Positions 53,730 to 64,000 of a DNA stretch of 64,000 nt are shown piece after piece; position 1 is the first letter of the stretch, and every line of letters begins with the position of its first letter. The translations under genes were made by a program, and so were the position numbers. The notes under the pieces are model-generated. The model was not told the DNA's origin. It searched no databases and worked only from the letters and a program-made list of their open reading frames with translations. Location of the stretch: the NCBI RefSeq assembly GCF_024679245.1, contig NC_090182.1, positions 35,301,047 through 35,365,046 on the forward strand, in the 5' to 3' direction. The DNA comes from Pseudorasbora parva. Its lineage: Eukaryota > Chordata > Actinopteri > Cypriniformes > Gobionidae.

Positions 53730-56345
53730 CGCTTGCAGCCCAGATGGTTGCAGAACTCCGAATTTATAAAATTTGTTGGTGAACAAATAGACCTATATTT
53801 TACAATAAATACAGATCAAACATCAGCAAACATTAGATGGGAAGCCTTTAAAGCATTTATTAGAGGCCAAATGATTAGTTATACTAGTTCCAGATCTAAC
53901 AAAGATAAACAAAAGTTGCTGGATTTGGATGCTGAAATCAGAGATCTAGAGAAAATAATAAACATAGATAAATCAATACAAATTAAGCAAAAGTTATTAG
54001 CTTTAAAAGCTCAATATGAGGAACTCTCCACACTAAAAGCCGAAAGTAGTATATTAAGACTTTAGCAAACTTTTTATGATCAGGGTGAGAAACCCAGTAA
54101 ACTACTGGCCTGGCAACTTAAAAAAATAATATCGGAAAGAGCTATTAATGAAATTAGGAATGGTAAGGGAGAAATTACGTCAGATCCGGCTGAGATTAAT
54201 GGTACATTTGTATTGTTAACTGAATTTCAACTTAATTTCCTATAAGTGCCTCTACTCAAACTAAATTTTTAGATGGGTTGGAAATTCCATCTATTTCCAA
54301 ACAGATGAGGCTAGAGCTGGATAGCGTATTGGAGTTGGATGAGGTCTCTAATGCTATTCTTAAAATGAGAGGTGGTAAAGCGGCGGGTCCAGATGGGCTC
54401 TCAATTGATATCTATAAATAATTTAAAGATAAATGAATAGGTCCGTTGCTGGATATGTATGTAGAGGCTTTTCAGCAAGGATGTCTCCCTTCCTCTTTGA
54501 GAAGTGTCTTGATTACTCTTATACTAAAACCGGGAAAGTCGCCTGTAGAATGTGGCTCATATGGGCCAATTTCACTTTTGAATACAAATGCCAAAATGAT
54601 TGCAAAAGCCTTGGGAATGAGACTCGAGAAGGCCTTGCCCCAGCTGGTACACTCAGACCAGAATGGCTTTGTTAATAATCGCCATGGGTTCCATAAAATT
54701 AGGAGGGTACTAAATTTGGTACATGCTGGGGATGGCGCTCCGGATACGGCCATCTTGTCACTCGATGCCGAAAAGGCATTCGACTGACCTGAGTGGCCGT
54801 ATTTGATGGAGGTGCTTGCATGATTTGGTTTGGGTGATAACTTTCGTAGGTGGATGGAAATTCCATTAGTGGATTCTAATGCGGAGGTCCTCACTAACAA
54901 TTTTATCTCGCAACCATTTAAATTAAGTCGTGGGTCTAGACAAGGCTCACCACTTTCTCCCTTACTCTTCGTATTATCTATGGAACCACTAGCAATAGCA
55001 ATTAGATCACACCCTGTAATCCGTGGTATTCATAAAGATGTTATAGAACACCGCATTGCCTTATATGCTGATGATGCCATTGTATTTTTATCTGAGCTTG
55101 AAAAATCAATACCTTCCCTTTGAAAGATTATGGGCCTGTTTGGTAATTTTTCTGGTTTTAAAGTAAACAAAGAGAAATCTTCAATGATGTTTCTTAATGA
55201 AAAAGAGATAATTAATCCAAAAGTAGTACACCCCTTTGTTAATGCTGTTACTGGTTTTGATTACCTAGGAATTAAGATAACCCCCAAAATATGTTCCCTT
55301 AGTTCAGCTAACTATGAACCTTTATTGTTGATGGTGTCTAAAGAGACGACTAGATGGATGACACTGCCCCTGTCTTTAATGGGAAGAATAAATGTAATTA
55401 AGATGAACATATTGCCGAGATTTTTATATGTCTTTCAGTCGTTACCACTTGCCCCTCCTCCTGCTTTTTTCCCAAAAGTGAGTAAGCTTCTTTCTAATTT
55501 TGTCTGGAGTTACAAGAAGCCAAGACTTCGACTTTCTCTTCTATATGACAGGGGAGGGCTACAATTACCAAATTTAATGTGGTACTACTGGGCTGCTCAG
55601 ATGAGGGCTGCAATGTTTTGGTTCTCTAGAGACTCGAACATACCTTGATTACAGGTTGAAACGTTGGCCGCAAAAGGCTTGCCACTTGACAGCTTTTTAT
55701 ATTCAGCACCCCTTAAAGAGCACCCTAAAAAGAAAAATAGATAACCCATTTGTGGAAAATACCATAATGATCTGGTACGAAATTCATAAATTTCTCGGTG
55801 AGTCCAAATTGCTGTCTTGCTTTTCCCCTATCTGGGGTAATGAATATTTCAGCTCAGCTAAAAATGATATGGAGTTTAAGCTATGGTTAAATAAGGGTAT
55901 TGTTAGATTGAAAGATTTATACGAAGACAATATTTTAATGTCATTTGAAAATCTAGTGTAAAAGTTTCATATACCCCAGAAATATTTTTTTTAAGTATCT
56001 GCAGCTTAGACATTTTATTTTGTCAAACTAAATAAATCGGTACAACTACTTTCATTATCCACGTTGGAAACCTTTGCCACGCAAGACTGTTTCAATAAAG
56101 TGTGAATTACTTATATATTATATTATTATAATAATATACTGGCACAGAATCATAAAGAAAGCTCTGAAAATAAAAGATCAGGCACGGATGCAGGACTTAG
56201 ATAAAGACATTCCTTTAGATGAGTGGGGTACAATATGTTTAAAAGTACAAACACAAACTATAAACACTCGGCTGAGATTCTTACAATATAATTGGATAAT
56301 GAGAACCTATATAACACCTGTGAGATTAAATAAATTTAACCCTGC
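53730..56345 (+). pseudogene. L1-clade LINE reverse transcriptase and C-terminus
   Basis: GGKAAGPDGLSIDIYK, CGSYGPISLLNTNAKMIAKA, ILSLDAEKAFD, SRGSRQGSPLSPLLFVLSME and the catalytic LYADDAIVFLSELEK. Later blocks include GFDYLGIKITP, WKYKKPRL-type palm end (FVWSYKKPRLRLSLLYDRGG) and NTRLRFLQYNWIMRTYITPV. At least seven stops or frame changes (for example at 54061, 54245, 54421, 54787, 55122 and 55646). Confidence 0.88.
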
Positions 56346-57005
56346 ACTGTAAAAAAATATTGCATGCTATATGCTTAAAATTATGGTAACAATATTACAC
56401 GTATTATATTTGAGTAGATTTTAAGGTTGTTTTTTTTTTTTTGTGAAATTTACCCAAATAAATTAAGTAAAAATTCCTAAATTATTTAGTCTATGGCACA
56501 TGATGAATTTAATATTATTAGTGGAATGTGTTTTTTTAATTTAAGTTGTCTCACAAATAAATCAAGCAGAATTTACTCATTTATATGAATGAAATGTACT
56601 TAATTATAACATTTACTGCTTTTTTTCAGGTTAAGATAATAATGAATACATAATGCACTTTTTGTTATCAAACATGCTTTTAATCTTTTCTTTTTTTTTT
56701 GCACAAATAAAAAATCTATATAAAATTTAAGTCAGCAGTTTTAAGATATGAAAATAAAATTAAAAAAATGCCAACATTTTCCATGAGAAAGATCATTTCG
56801 TTAAACAACTTGTGCATACAAATTTGTATGCAACATTTTTCTGTTAGAAAAGTCACATTATGGACTAAAACTTGAGAATAACTTAGCAAGACTTTGTAAA
56901 ACATTTGTACTTGATGAAAGCTTTTATGTAGAACAATATTAAACGTTCATCAATATATGCAGTTTTCTTTTCACCAGAACTTGGTAATAATGCATTGTCT
57001 CAATC
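56346..57005. other. AT-rich stretch, no gene seen
   Basis: Starts with CACTGTAAAAAAATATTG, a terminus-like sequence, but no partner end was identified. Confidence 0.4.
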
Positions 57006-57007
57006 TA

Positions 57008-58180
57008 AGGGTGCGTTCACACTTGTCATGTTTGGTTCGATTAAAACGAACCCTGGTGCGGTTGCTCGGTTAGTGCGGTTCATTTGAACATATGTGAACG
57101 CTGCCACCCGAACTCTGGTGCGCACCAAACAAGCGGACCGAGACCGCTAAAAAGATGGGTCTCGGTCCGCTTCCAAACGAACTCTGGTGCGGTTCGATTG
57201 ATATATGAACGCAACACGGACCAAAGACATGTAAACGGACCAAAAACCGGACGTATAATGTCACAAGATGCCACGCATAATGCAGCTGATTTGACGACGC
57301 GGAAAGATCGGTGTACGTTATCCAAAATGAGTAACTTTAACATTAGAGGGCAAACGTAGAGCAACGAGGAAGTGCCTAATCAATATTTGGTCTGACGAGC
57401 ATGTTTCGAAAATGCTAGAAAAAACACACAAAAAGCATACCTGGCTCTTCTCATCAAAGTTCCTGTGTTGCCCATTATTAGCAGGTGCAGACGACAGCGG
57501 CCGTCTCTGTTCTGCACAACGGAGGAAATCCTGATGCTGTTTTGAATGTTTTGAACATTTTATGAGCTCTTCATGAGTTCTCAGCGGGTAAAAATAATGC
57601 CACATGTACACGCATAAAATGATCGGGTTTAATCCAGCACACAGCGTTGTTTTGAACATTTCCCGAGCTCTTCATGAGTTCTCTGGTAAAAAATAATGCC
57701 ATATGTGTTACACGCATAAAATGATCGCGTTTAATCCAGCACACAGCATTGTTTTGAATGTTGTGAACATTTCATGAGCTCTTCATGAGTTCTCTGGTAA
57801 AAAATAATGCCACATGTACACGCATAAAATGATCGCGTTTAATCCAGCACACAGCGTTGTTTTGAATGTTGTGAACATTTCATGAGCTCTTCATGAGTTC
57901 TCTGGTAAAAAATAATGCCATATGTACACGCATAAAATGCCCGCGCGTGTAATCCGCACACAGCATTGTTTTGCATGTTCGGTAAACGAGCTCCTACGTC
58001 ATATAAACCGACCAATCAGGTTGTGAGCGTCTCCCTGTGCCTTTGGTTCGGTAACTTTAGGTTCGCTGTTATAAATGCCCGTGTGAACGCTAAGCGGACC
58101 AGGACTATTATGTTTGTTTTTGTTTTTTGGTCCGGACCAAACTAACCAAACGAACCGAACTACAAGTGTGAACGCACCCT
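57008..58180. mobile_element. TIR element with AGGGTGCGTTCACACTTGT ends (1,173 bp)
   Basis: Perfect inverted repeats of 19 bp at 57008 and 58180, flanked by TA on both sides. The subterminal regions carry repeated CGGACC and GAACC motifs. A tandem repeat of about 105 bp lies inside. No transposase ORF. It lies just past the last codons of the broken PB1-like gene. Confidence 0.88.
57540..57980. repeat. tandem repeat of about 100-112 bp, four copies
   Basis: Units share GAGCTCTTCATGAGTTCTC, AAATAATGCC, ACACGCATAAAATG and TTTAATCCAGCACACAGC. Confidence 0.9.
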
Positions 58181-58402
58181 TAGTCATGAGTTTGTTTTTT
58201 AAGTGTGAGTATTTTTGGTGAAAACTTGCAAACATCCAGTTCCAAGAAGAGCTTCTGAAAGGCCTCAAAAGTATGCAGAAGTTCTTTCGGGTAGGTGAGG
58301 TTAAGTGCATATGTGAGTCCAAGAAGAACAGCACAGGCTCTTGCCAGGTTTTCTGGTTGACTTGCACCCCCTCCAAGATGATGCTGAAATCCTCCTGATA
58401 AT

Positions 58403-58929
58403 TAGCCTAGAAATCTAGACGCACCCTAGCTGCAGCAAATTTAATCTGCCCGCGAGTGTCGTCTAGCAACTCTCAATACCCTTCTGAGCTGTATTTCCCT
58501 AACTCTTGCCGGGCCAATTACATTGTGTATAGAGTCGGTGGGCGTGGCCATAATGACGACGGCAGTGTTGCGTTTGCGTGCTTCTAGTAAACACAGAAAC
58601 TGGCGAACGGCGGTCTTTCGAATCAGCTTTGACCACGACTCTGGAAGACTTGGAGTTAAGCTTTTCTCTGAAAAAAAAGAACAAAGAACGGCACTGAAGT
58701 CATTCTTAAAAAGGGAAGATGTCTTCCGAGTTTTGCTGACCGGATACGGCGAATGTTTAACCTATCAACAAGCTCTTTTTCACCTTTGTTGCTCTGGTTG
58801 GTGGTAGCGCATCCTATTGTGTGCAGAGGGATTTTGAAAGACAACCGTTTATCCCGCCCTCGGATTGAGCCCTATCAATGGTGAGTTTCCAGACCAAACA
58901 TCTTGATGGGGGTCTGGCTTCTCAGGCTA
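58403..58929. mobile_element. 527-bp TIR element in the last exon, 9-bp target duplication
   Basis: Left end TAGCCTAGAAATCTAGAC and right end GTCTGGCTTCTCAGGCTA are imperfect inverted repeats. The flanks CCTGATAAT (58394-58402 and 58930-58938) are identical. The size and the 9-bp duplication would fit MULE-like elements better than hAT (8 bp), but a chance ninth base cannot be excluded. Non-coding. Confidence 0.88.
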
Positions 58930-60406
58930 CCTGATAATCCCTCTTGCAGATGGCAATTTTCATGATGTGCTGCAGGATATCTCTATTGTCACACTGTAAA
59001 ATAAACATTAAATAAGTATTTGTATCTTGTCCATCTCATTATAAGTCTGTCCATAATTATTAAGTTGATTTGTGTACGTTGTAAAACAAACACTTTCAAA
59101 AAATAAAATAAAAATCTTATAACAGCTTAAAAAGACAACTACAAGCAAATTATAGTTTATTTTCTTTGTAATCACTGACACATAAAAATGTTGTGTTTCA
59201 GTGGACCACAAAGACTGTCACAATAACATAAGTACAGTTTCAGCAATGTCAGAGGGTGTATTCAGGAAGAAAAAAATAAATTAAAATTACATTTAGTGAC
59301 ACTATTGTAGGGGGAGGGTTAAATTTTGATGGTCCACTATAGACATTCTACTACCTGTAAGTAACTACATGTCAACTAACTCAGAGTATTAGTAGACTGC
59401 TAGGTTAGGGTTAATAGATTGGTTAACATGTAGTTGCAGTTACTTATAGTCAGTAGAATGTCTAAAGTGGACCATGAAAATAAAGTGTTACCTTTTTTCA
59501 TATAGTGGCTGACAAAAAAATCTATTTTGTGTTAAATATTTTCATTAGCTTATTTACATTAGCTTTATATAATTTAATTTAAAAAAAAAGATTGTTTTAG
59601 TTGTATTTCTATTTTTTTTTTTTTATAAAAGCAATGTACAAATACATTTCTCAAAACACCATAAATATATAGAATAATTGTAGTCGCTTACATTGTACTC
59701 TTGGATGAGGTCATCCTCTTTTTCACCCAGATAAAAAAATCAAGCAACGGAGGACAACGTCTCTCATCATGTCGATGTTTTTATCAGGATTCTGATGTGA
59801 CAAAGGTTTGTAAATTAGCGTCACCCAAATTATTTTTATTTTTGTATAATAATAATTGATGTTATGAAAGTACCTGCATCATGGGTTCAATTTTTTCCTT
59901 TAAAGTAGTCCTCCTCTGCAAGTGAATATGGCCAAAAGTTTAGGAGTGTAGAATTCCAACATCTTCATAAATTTGGGTTCTAGGTGCAGAGTGGTGATTC
60001 TCCTAAATTCTTCATAAATCTAAAAAAAAAAAAAAAAAACAGGTAAATATTGACTATGGATATGTTCAGCACATAATTAAATTTTTGTCTGTGATGGTGT
60101 TTAATGACAAATTTTTTTTTACCTGGAGAAGGTCAAATAGAGCAGGCCAGCGATCTTTGAATTCTGCAACACTGGGACAAAGTTCAACCACCCCATGTCT
60201 TCGGAGAGCAAAGGTTTTTGACATTTTTTCGTTGACCACAATGGTATTGTCCCTCTTTTTCACTTGTTCTCTTTTTCACTTCTCTTGTTCCAAACTTTCC
60301 TGATTTTCCCCAGCTGGGTAAGGTGGTAGATAATTCACTTCTGCCTTACGAGGTTTTTTGACATTTTTGGCAGGCTTCCTTTCCTCAGGGTTCTTCTTTT
60401 TCAATA

Positions 60407-60822
60407 GCTGTGTCCCAAAGTGAAGGGTGCGCACTTCCAAGGCCATGCACTTCGAAGGCCAGACCAGGCCACGCCTTCAAAGTGCACGAAGTGCACGAAG
60501 GGCGAACCGAGGGACAGGGTTGCCAGGTCTGAATAATAAAACCCCTACAATTGTTATTCAAAAGTATCAGAATCACAGCCAGAATGTGCCAAAATATCCC
60601 AAAATGCGGGGCGCGGGCAGTAGAAATATTGCTTAAGTAAAGACAACTTAACCTGTGGACTATAGGCTACAAACACCCCAAAGCAACAGTAGCCTAAATG
60701 CAACCCCATTCCAGACTTGGCAACAATGAACCAAGCGTCGTTAATGGACTAGCAGGTTCTGACAACTGACAGCGGACGTTCGTGAGGAGATTTTAAAAAG
60801 AGAAATGGAGCATATACTACTA

Positions 60823-60913
<91 letters not shown>

Positions 60914-62741
60914 TTTTTTGAGCTTTCTATTGGGTTTTGACATGCTTCAAAGCCTGCGACGATGGGCTGGACCATAAGCATGTAAATATGTAGCCGGTTA
61001 AATATTGTCAAATTGCAAATATTAGTTAACAGTTTATTTATTATGTTAAATGTAACTGTTACAATATATTTTCAACATTTAACCTATATACGTCCAAGTT
61101 TTTTTTTTTTTATAAGTAGGCCTACTTATTTTTATTCAACTCATCATCTCAGATGCATTTTTTATGGCATGCCATGCAGCCGTCGACCGATTCGGCCCCG
61201 CAGAGCTGCGGACAGTGGAAATATGCACTCATCCCAGAGTCTCTATTGAGCATTATTCCCATCCCGGTCCAGCTCCAGCTTCTCCCGCTCAGCGCAATGA
61301 AAGTGTAGAAAAGTGTTTTCTTCTGTTGGCTGATAATAAAAATTTGTTGTTTCTAATGTTAAACTTAAGTTATTTTATTGGTCTATAAATAGGCTATATT
61401 GTAAAAAGCCTACGTAGGCTAATAGACCAATTTATTTTCATTTACACATTTTAAATTACATGACAAAAAAAATATATGTATAAGCATAAATGTGTTTTGT
61501 AGCTACAAATTATAACGTGCATTACAAAAATAAACAATAGCTATAGAAAAACCACTTCTCTTTAATTTAGCCTACGTTTGAAGTTAACGAAAATGAACAA
61601 TAGACAGCAGTTCATTTAATTTACAAATAACTTAATTTAGCATAAAAAATAATAAGCTAGCCATTTAAATTGTTCTGTGTCGGCCACGCATTCAGCCTTT
61701 GGAGGATCGATGTTGACTGTCGTCAGTGAACATTCATTCATATATATATATATAAACTTTATTTTAGCATCTAAGTCAGCAGTTTTCGTTTGTTTGTATT
61801 TTTTCTTATAATTCTGAGTGACAGATGTCACATTTGATTTAGCCTATTTTTCTGTGATATTTGTTTTAGTTACGGTGTTGACATAGGCTACAGCCTGTAA
61901 GAAAAATAAATGATTGCACGGACAATTCCTATCCAGTGTCTCTTTCTGTAAGGGAAATTTAAAAGATAGATTCTGGAAACAAAATCTAAATTTAGCTGGA
62001 TCAGTCGGGTCGGGAATAAAATAATTTATAGCGGGTGAGCACGGAGTGAATTTTGCGCGAGCGGAATGGTGCGGTGCGGAATAGCGGCCGGGAGCAGGAC
62101 GAAAATACAGCGCCGCGCAGATTATATTTTGAAGGAAAGTGTATGGGAAAAAAAGAAAGAAACAGCGAAAAGGGTGATAATGGACTGATTCATCTTCTTG
62201 AGATAATGGTTGAGAAATAAATAGCATTTAAAAATTGGGGAAATTAAAGTTCATCTTGCTCAGGGCAGGGAACTGGGAACTGTGTGAATGCACTAACGTT
62301 GGACGTTTTATTTACTTCTAGCGCTTGCGCTGTTGTGTTCAATAGTACCCAGGCTACACTTGAGTTACCGACCGCTACCGTCTTTAACTGGAATCTGATC
62401 GAGTGCCGCGGGAATGCGGACCAGTCAAATCCTGTAGTCACCAGTGTGCTATGAATTCTGGGATAGGGAAGGGTGCGAAGTTATGGGAAGGTCCCATCTG
62501 CTGTACCCTTCCTTTGCCTGAGAACCGAAGGGCGCATTTTGAAGTCGCTCATGAATTGCGGCAGCCTTCGTCGCACCCTTTGGGACAGCCTACGTAGTGC
62601 CGCTGTGACGTAATCGCACTTCAAATGCGGCCTTCAGAGGGTGCAGCCTTCACTTTGGGACAGTCTTCGTAGTGTAGGTATGACGTAATCGCACTTCAAA
62701 TGCGGCCTTCGAAGTGCGCGCACTTCACTTTGGGACACAGC
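60407..62741 (+). mobile_element. TIR element of the GCTGTGTCCC family, copy A (2,335 bp)
   Basis: GCTGTGTCCCAAAGTGAAG at 60407 and CACTTTGGGACACAGC at 62741. It lies within an exon of the PB1-like gene, and joining the flanks restores a continuous frame across the 5-bp target CAATG; the two copies now read CAATA and TAATG, one mutation each. No transposase. The left and right subterminal regions carry repeated blocks with CACTTCGAAGGCC-type sequence. Confidence 0.92.
60825..60912. repeat. (TA)n microsatellite of TIR element copy A
   Basis: About 44 TA units, at the same place as the shorter run in copy B. Confidence 0.97.
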
Positions 62742-63271
62742 TAATGTGTTGCATGCAACTTCAGGACAACCAAACTTGCTGAGTCATCTTCTGTAATCAG
62801 CCATCTTGTATTTCAGGCTCAGTTGCCAGACATGAAAGCCAGATAAAGAGCCTGGTTCCTTCAAACATGGATATTTTCGGATCAGTGCTTCAGTCACACT
62901 TGCAATCTGACTCTTTCTACAGAAGAAGTGGATGTGGATTCACATGGGACAGCGTCATCAACTGAATATGCAGTAGAAATAGATGGTTCTTCATCTGCTG
63001 ACAGTGATGTACTGGCACTGTTAGAATGATGGGAGAAGAGAATACAACTTTGATAGTATCTTTGTTCTGAATTTGGTCAGTGGATGTAAGGGTAAAGAAG
63101 TCGTTGAAGTCAGCATCTTTATACTGAAGAGAGAAATCATCAGTGACATTAAATTCCTCCTTAACAGCTTTCCTCAGTTCATCTAAAGTATTTGGGATTC
63201 CTGAGGGAAGGATAAACTTCCCGATTTCCTGTTCAATAAGAACTCTTACTGCTGCAGGGTCCATGCTGTCA

Positions 63272-63648
63272 TCTAAAGAAAAATAAATAAATAAAGAAAA
63301 AAAATTAAAGCCTGATACTGACCAATTATCCAATTTATACCAATTATCTGATCAATTATCCAATTTCAGATACCTGACCAATTATGTAAACCATTTAGGG
63401 ATATCTGTAGATAAAATCCAATGTCGTAATTTTCCATCATTGCCATTATTGTATTGGATTGGATTTTAGGCTTAACATTATTTGTACAAGAGGCAGTCAG
63501 GCATTTAATGTTTGCTTAACCTGACCATTTAATAAGAACAGCAGATATGATGTTTCAGTGTGACCAAGCGGTTTTGACCTAAACAATAAGCGGCCAGAGG
63601 ATACCAATCACAAAGTGCCTTAAACTCAACAAGACGCACATCCCCACT
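63272..63648. other. spacer, probably intron or upstream region of the PB1-like gene
   Basis: Contains a small direct repeat (CCAATTATC, three times at 63323-63385). No gene supported. Confidence 0.4.
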
Positions 63649-64000
63649 TAGGGTTGCCACCCGTCCCGTGAAATACGGAATCGTCCCGTATTTTCTGGAA
63701 AAATGACGCGTCCTGTATCAAAGCAATACAGAACGCGTTTAGTCCTGTATTTTACATAGGTCCACCCGCATCGTGTGAAGACACTCCTATTCTGCCCCTA
63801 ATTTGGTCGCTGCCGTCGTTGGTTTGTATGATTGGTTTATTTCAGGTTCACGGGCCGTTAATCACGGCCAATCAGAGTCAGAAGAGGAGGGGACCCCGCC
63901 TCGTCAGTTCTTTTCTATATGGGCAGAATCCATTTGAAACGATGGTGGAGGCAGCTCCAAATACCCTTTATGAAAATATTTTTTTGATTGATAACGTTAG
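63649..64000 (+). mobile_element. hAT transposon, 5' end (runs out of the window)
   Basis: Begins TAGGGTTGCCACCCGTCCCG, followed by the CGTCCCGTATTT motif typical of a widespread vertebrate hAT family. An ATG at 63942 (MVEAAPNTLYENI) may open the transposase ORF, which continues beyond base 64000. Confidence 0.65.

Larger units (their letters stand above)
52975..56345 (+). mobile_element. L1-clade LINE, truncated at both ends
   Basis: Begins with the first codons of the endonuclease (FTSWNVRG) and ends inside the C-terminal region (ITPVRLNKFNP). ORF1 is missing. Stops and frameshifts throughout. A different lineage from the Tx1-type copy at 16.5-21.6 kb. Confidence 0.85.
58184..63271 (-). 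pseudogene. PB1-like, SAMD3-like fish gene, broken
   Basis: Multi-exon minus-strand gene. Exon 1 has a CTTTAG acceptor at about 63272 and ATG at 63264; MDPAAVRVLIEQEIGKFILP to QNKDTIKVVF forms a PB1-like domain. The exon continues (SLSADEEPSISTAYSVDDAV, then LIRKYPCLKEPGSLSGFHVW) to 62742, is split by a transposon, and resumes at 60402 (LKKKNPEERKPAKNV) through SKTFALRRHGVVELCPSVAE to a donor at 60122. Further exons: 59874-60019 (FRRITTLHLEPKFMKMLEFY), 59692-59791 and 58930-58993. The last is split by a second transposon before SIILEGGASQPENLARACAV and KELLHTFEAFQKLFLELDV. At least five frameshifts. I recall this architecture from a large fish family often named 'sterile alpha motif domain-containing protein 3-like'; the name is from memory and the function is unknown. 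Confidence 0.75.

Noticed and set aside
60820..61011. ORF with alternating Tyr-Ile residues
   Set aside because: It is a translation of the (TA)n run; the same holds for the end of the frame at 16443-16500.
1..64000. tRNA, rRNA or snRNA genes
   Set aside because: I looked for cloverleaf-like boxes and conserved rRNA segments and saw none that I could support by eye.

Overview
The window looks like fish nuclear DNA, most probably from a cyprinid. That taxonomic call is an inference from the repeat content: DIRS1-like, Tx1-like, L2-like, Tc1-like and hAT-like families together, several interspersed repeats I associate with carp and zebrafish genomes, AT-rich spacers, long dinucleotide and trinucleotide microsatellites, and a broken gene with spliceosomal introns. 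There are no operons, bacterial genes or CRISPR arrays. No intact host gene is visible. The window is a dense, multiply nested graveyard of transposable elements with one recognisable host-like gene (broken) and one broken Mutator-like transposase gene.

Layout. 1-0.3 kb: end of a Tc1/mariner copy. 0.3-2.2 kb: a Ty3/gypsy fragment whose integrase lies upstream of its reverse transcriptase (Gmr1-like order). 2.2-4.8 kb: DIRS copy A (minus) with its reverse transcriptase deleted. 5.3-8.2 kb: a MULE-type transposase pseudogene with two splice-bounded exons, interrupted by repeats. 8.3-8.8 kb: ATT microsatellites. 9.5-11.3 kb: DIRS copy B (plus) with a small inverted duplication. 11.3-16 kb: an L2 endonuclease remnant, MITE-like and fold-back repeats.

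16.03-29.28 kb is one nest. A TIR element (TIR GCTGTGTCCC..., target duplication TGAAG) has been blown up by a block holding a Tx1-clade LINE (minus) and a 639-bp hAT element, and by a second hAT element (23.67-28.25 kb). That second hAT carries a young LTR retrotransposon (24.75-28.16 kb). The LTR element has two 366-bp LTRs, encodes only a gag-like protein with a huge minisatellite-encoded tail, and shows a Tf1/sushi-style self-primer arrangement. The uninterrupted hAT copy 2 kb away shows the empty site.

29.9-34.5 kb: a fold-back element, then DIRS copy C with RT, tyrosine recombinase and inverted terminal repeats. 35-39.7 kb: a MITE, then a dead Tc1-like element split by an L2 LINE that is itself split by a TIR element. 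39.7-42.7 kb: hAT-like sequence and a second Tc1/mariner copy. 43.4-49.2 kb: DIRS copy D (minus), split by a complete Tc1-like transposon with an uninterrupted 331-codon DD34E transposase ORF and by a hAT end plus an L2 tail. 49.2-51.2 kb: a 2-kb TIR element. 51.5-56.3 kb: a hAT-like element and an L1-clade LINE. 57-63.3 kb: a multi-exon pseudogene (minus) of a fish PB1-like/SAMD3-like family, hit by two exonic transposon insertions and closely followed by a third. 63.65 kb to the end: the start of a hAT element that runs out of the window.

The nesting gives a relative history: the DIRS copies, Tc1 copies and the GCTGTGTCCC element came first, hAT and LINE copies later, and the self-primed LTR element and the DD34E Tc1 element look youngest. 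Everything was read by eye; family names come from recognising motifs, not from a database search.
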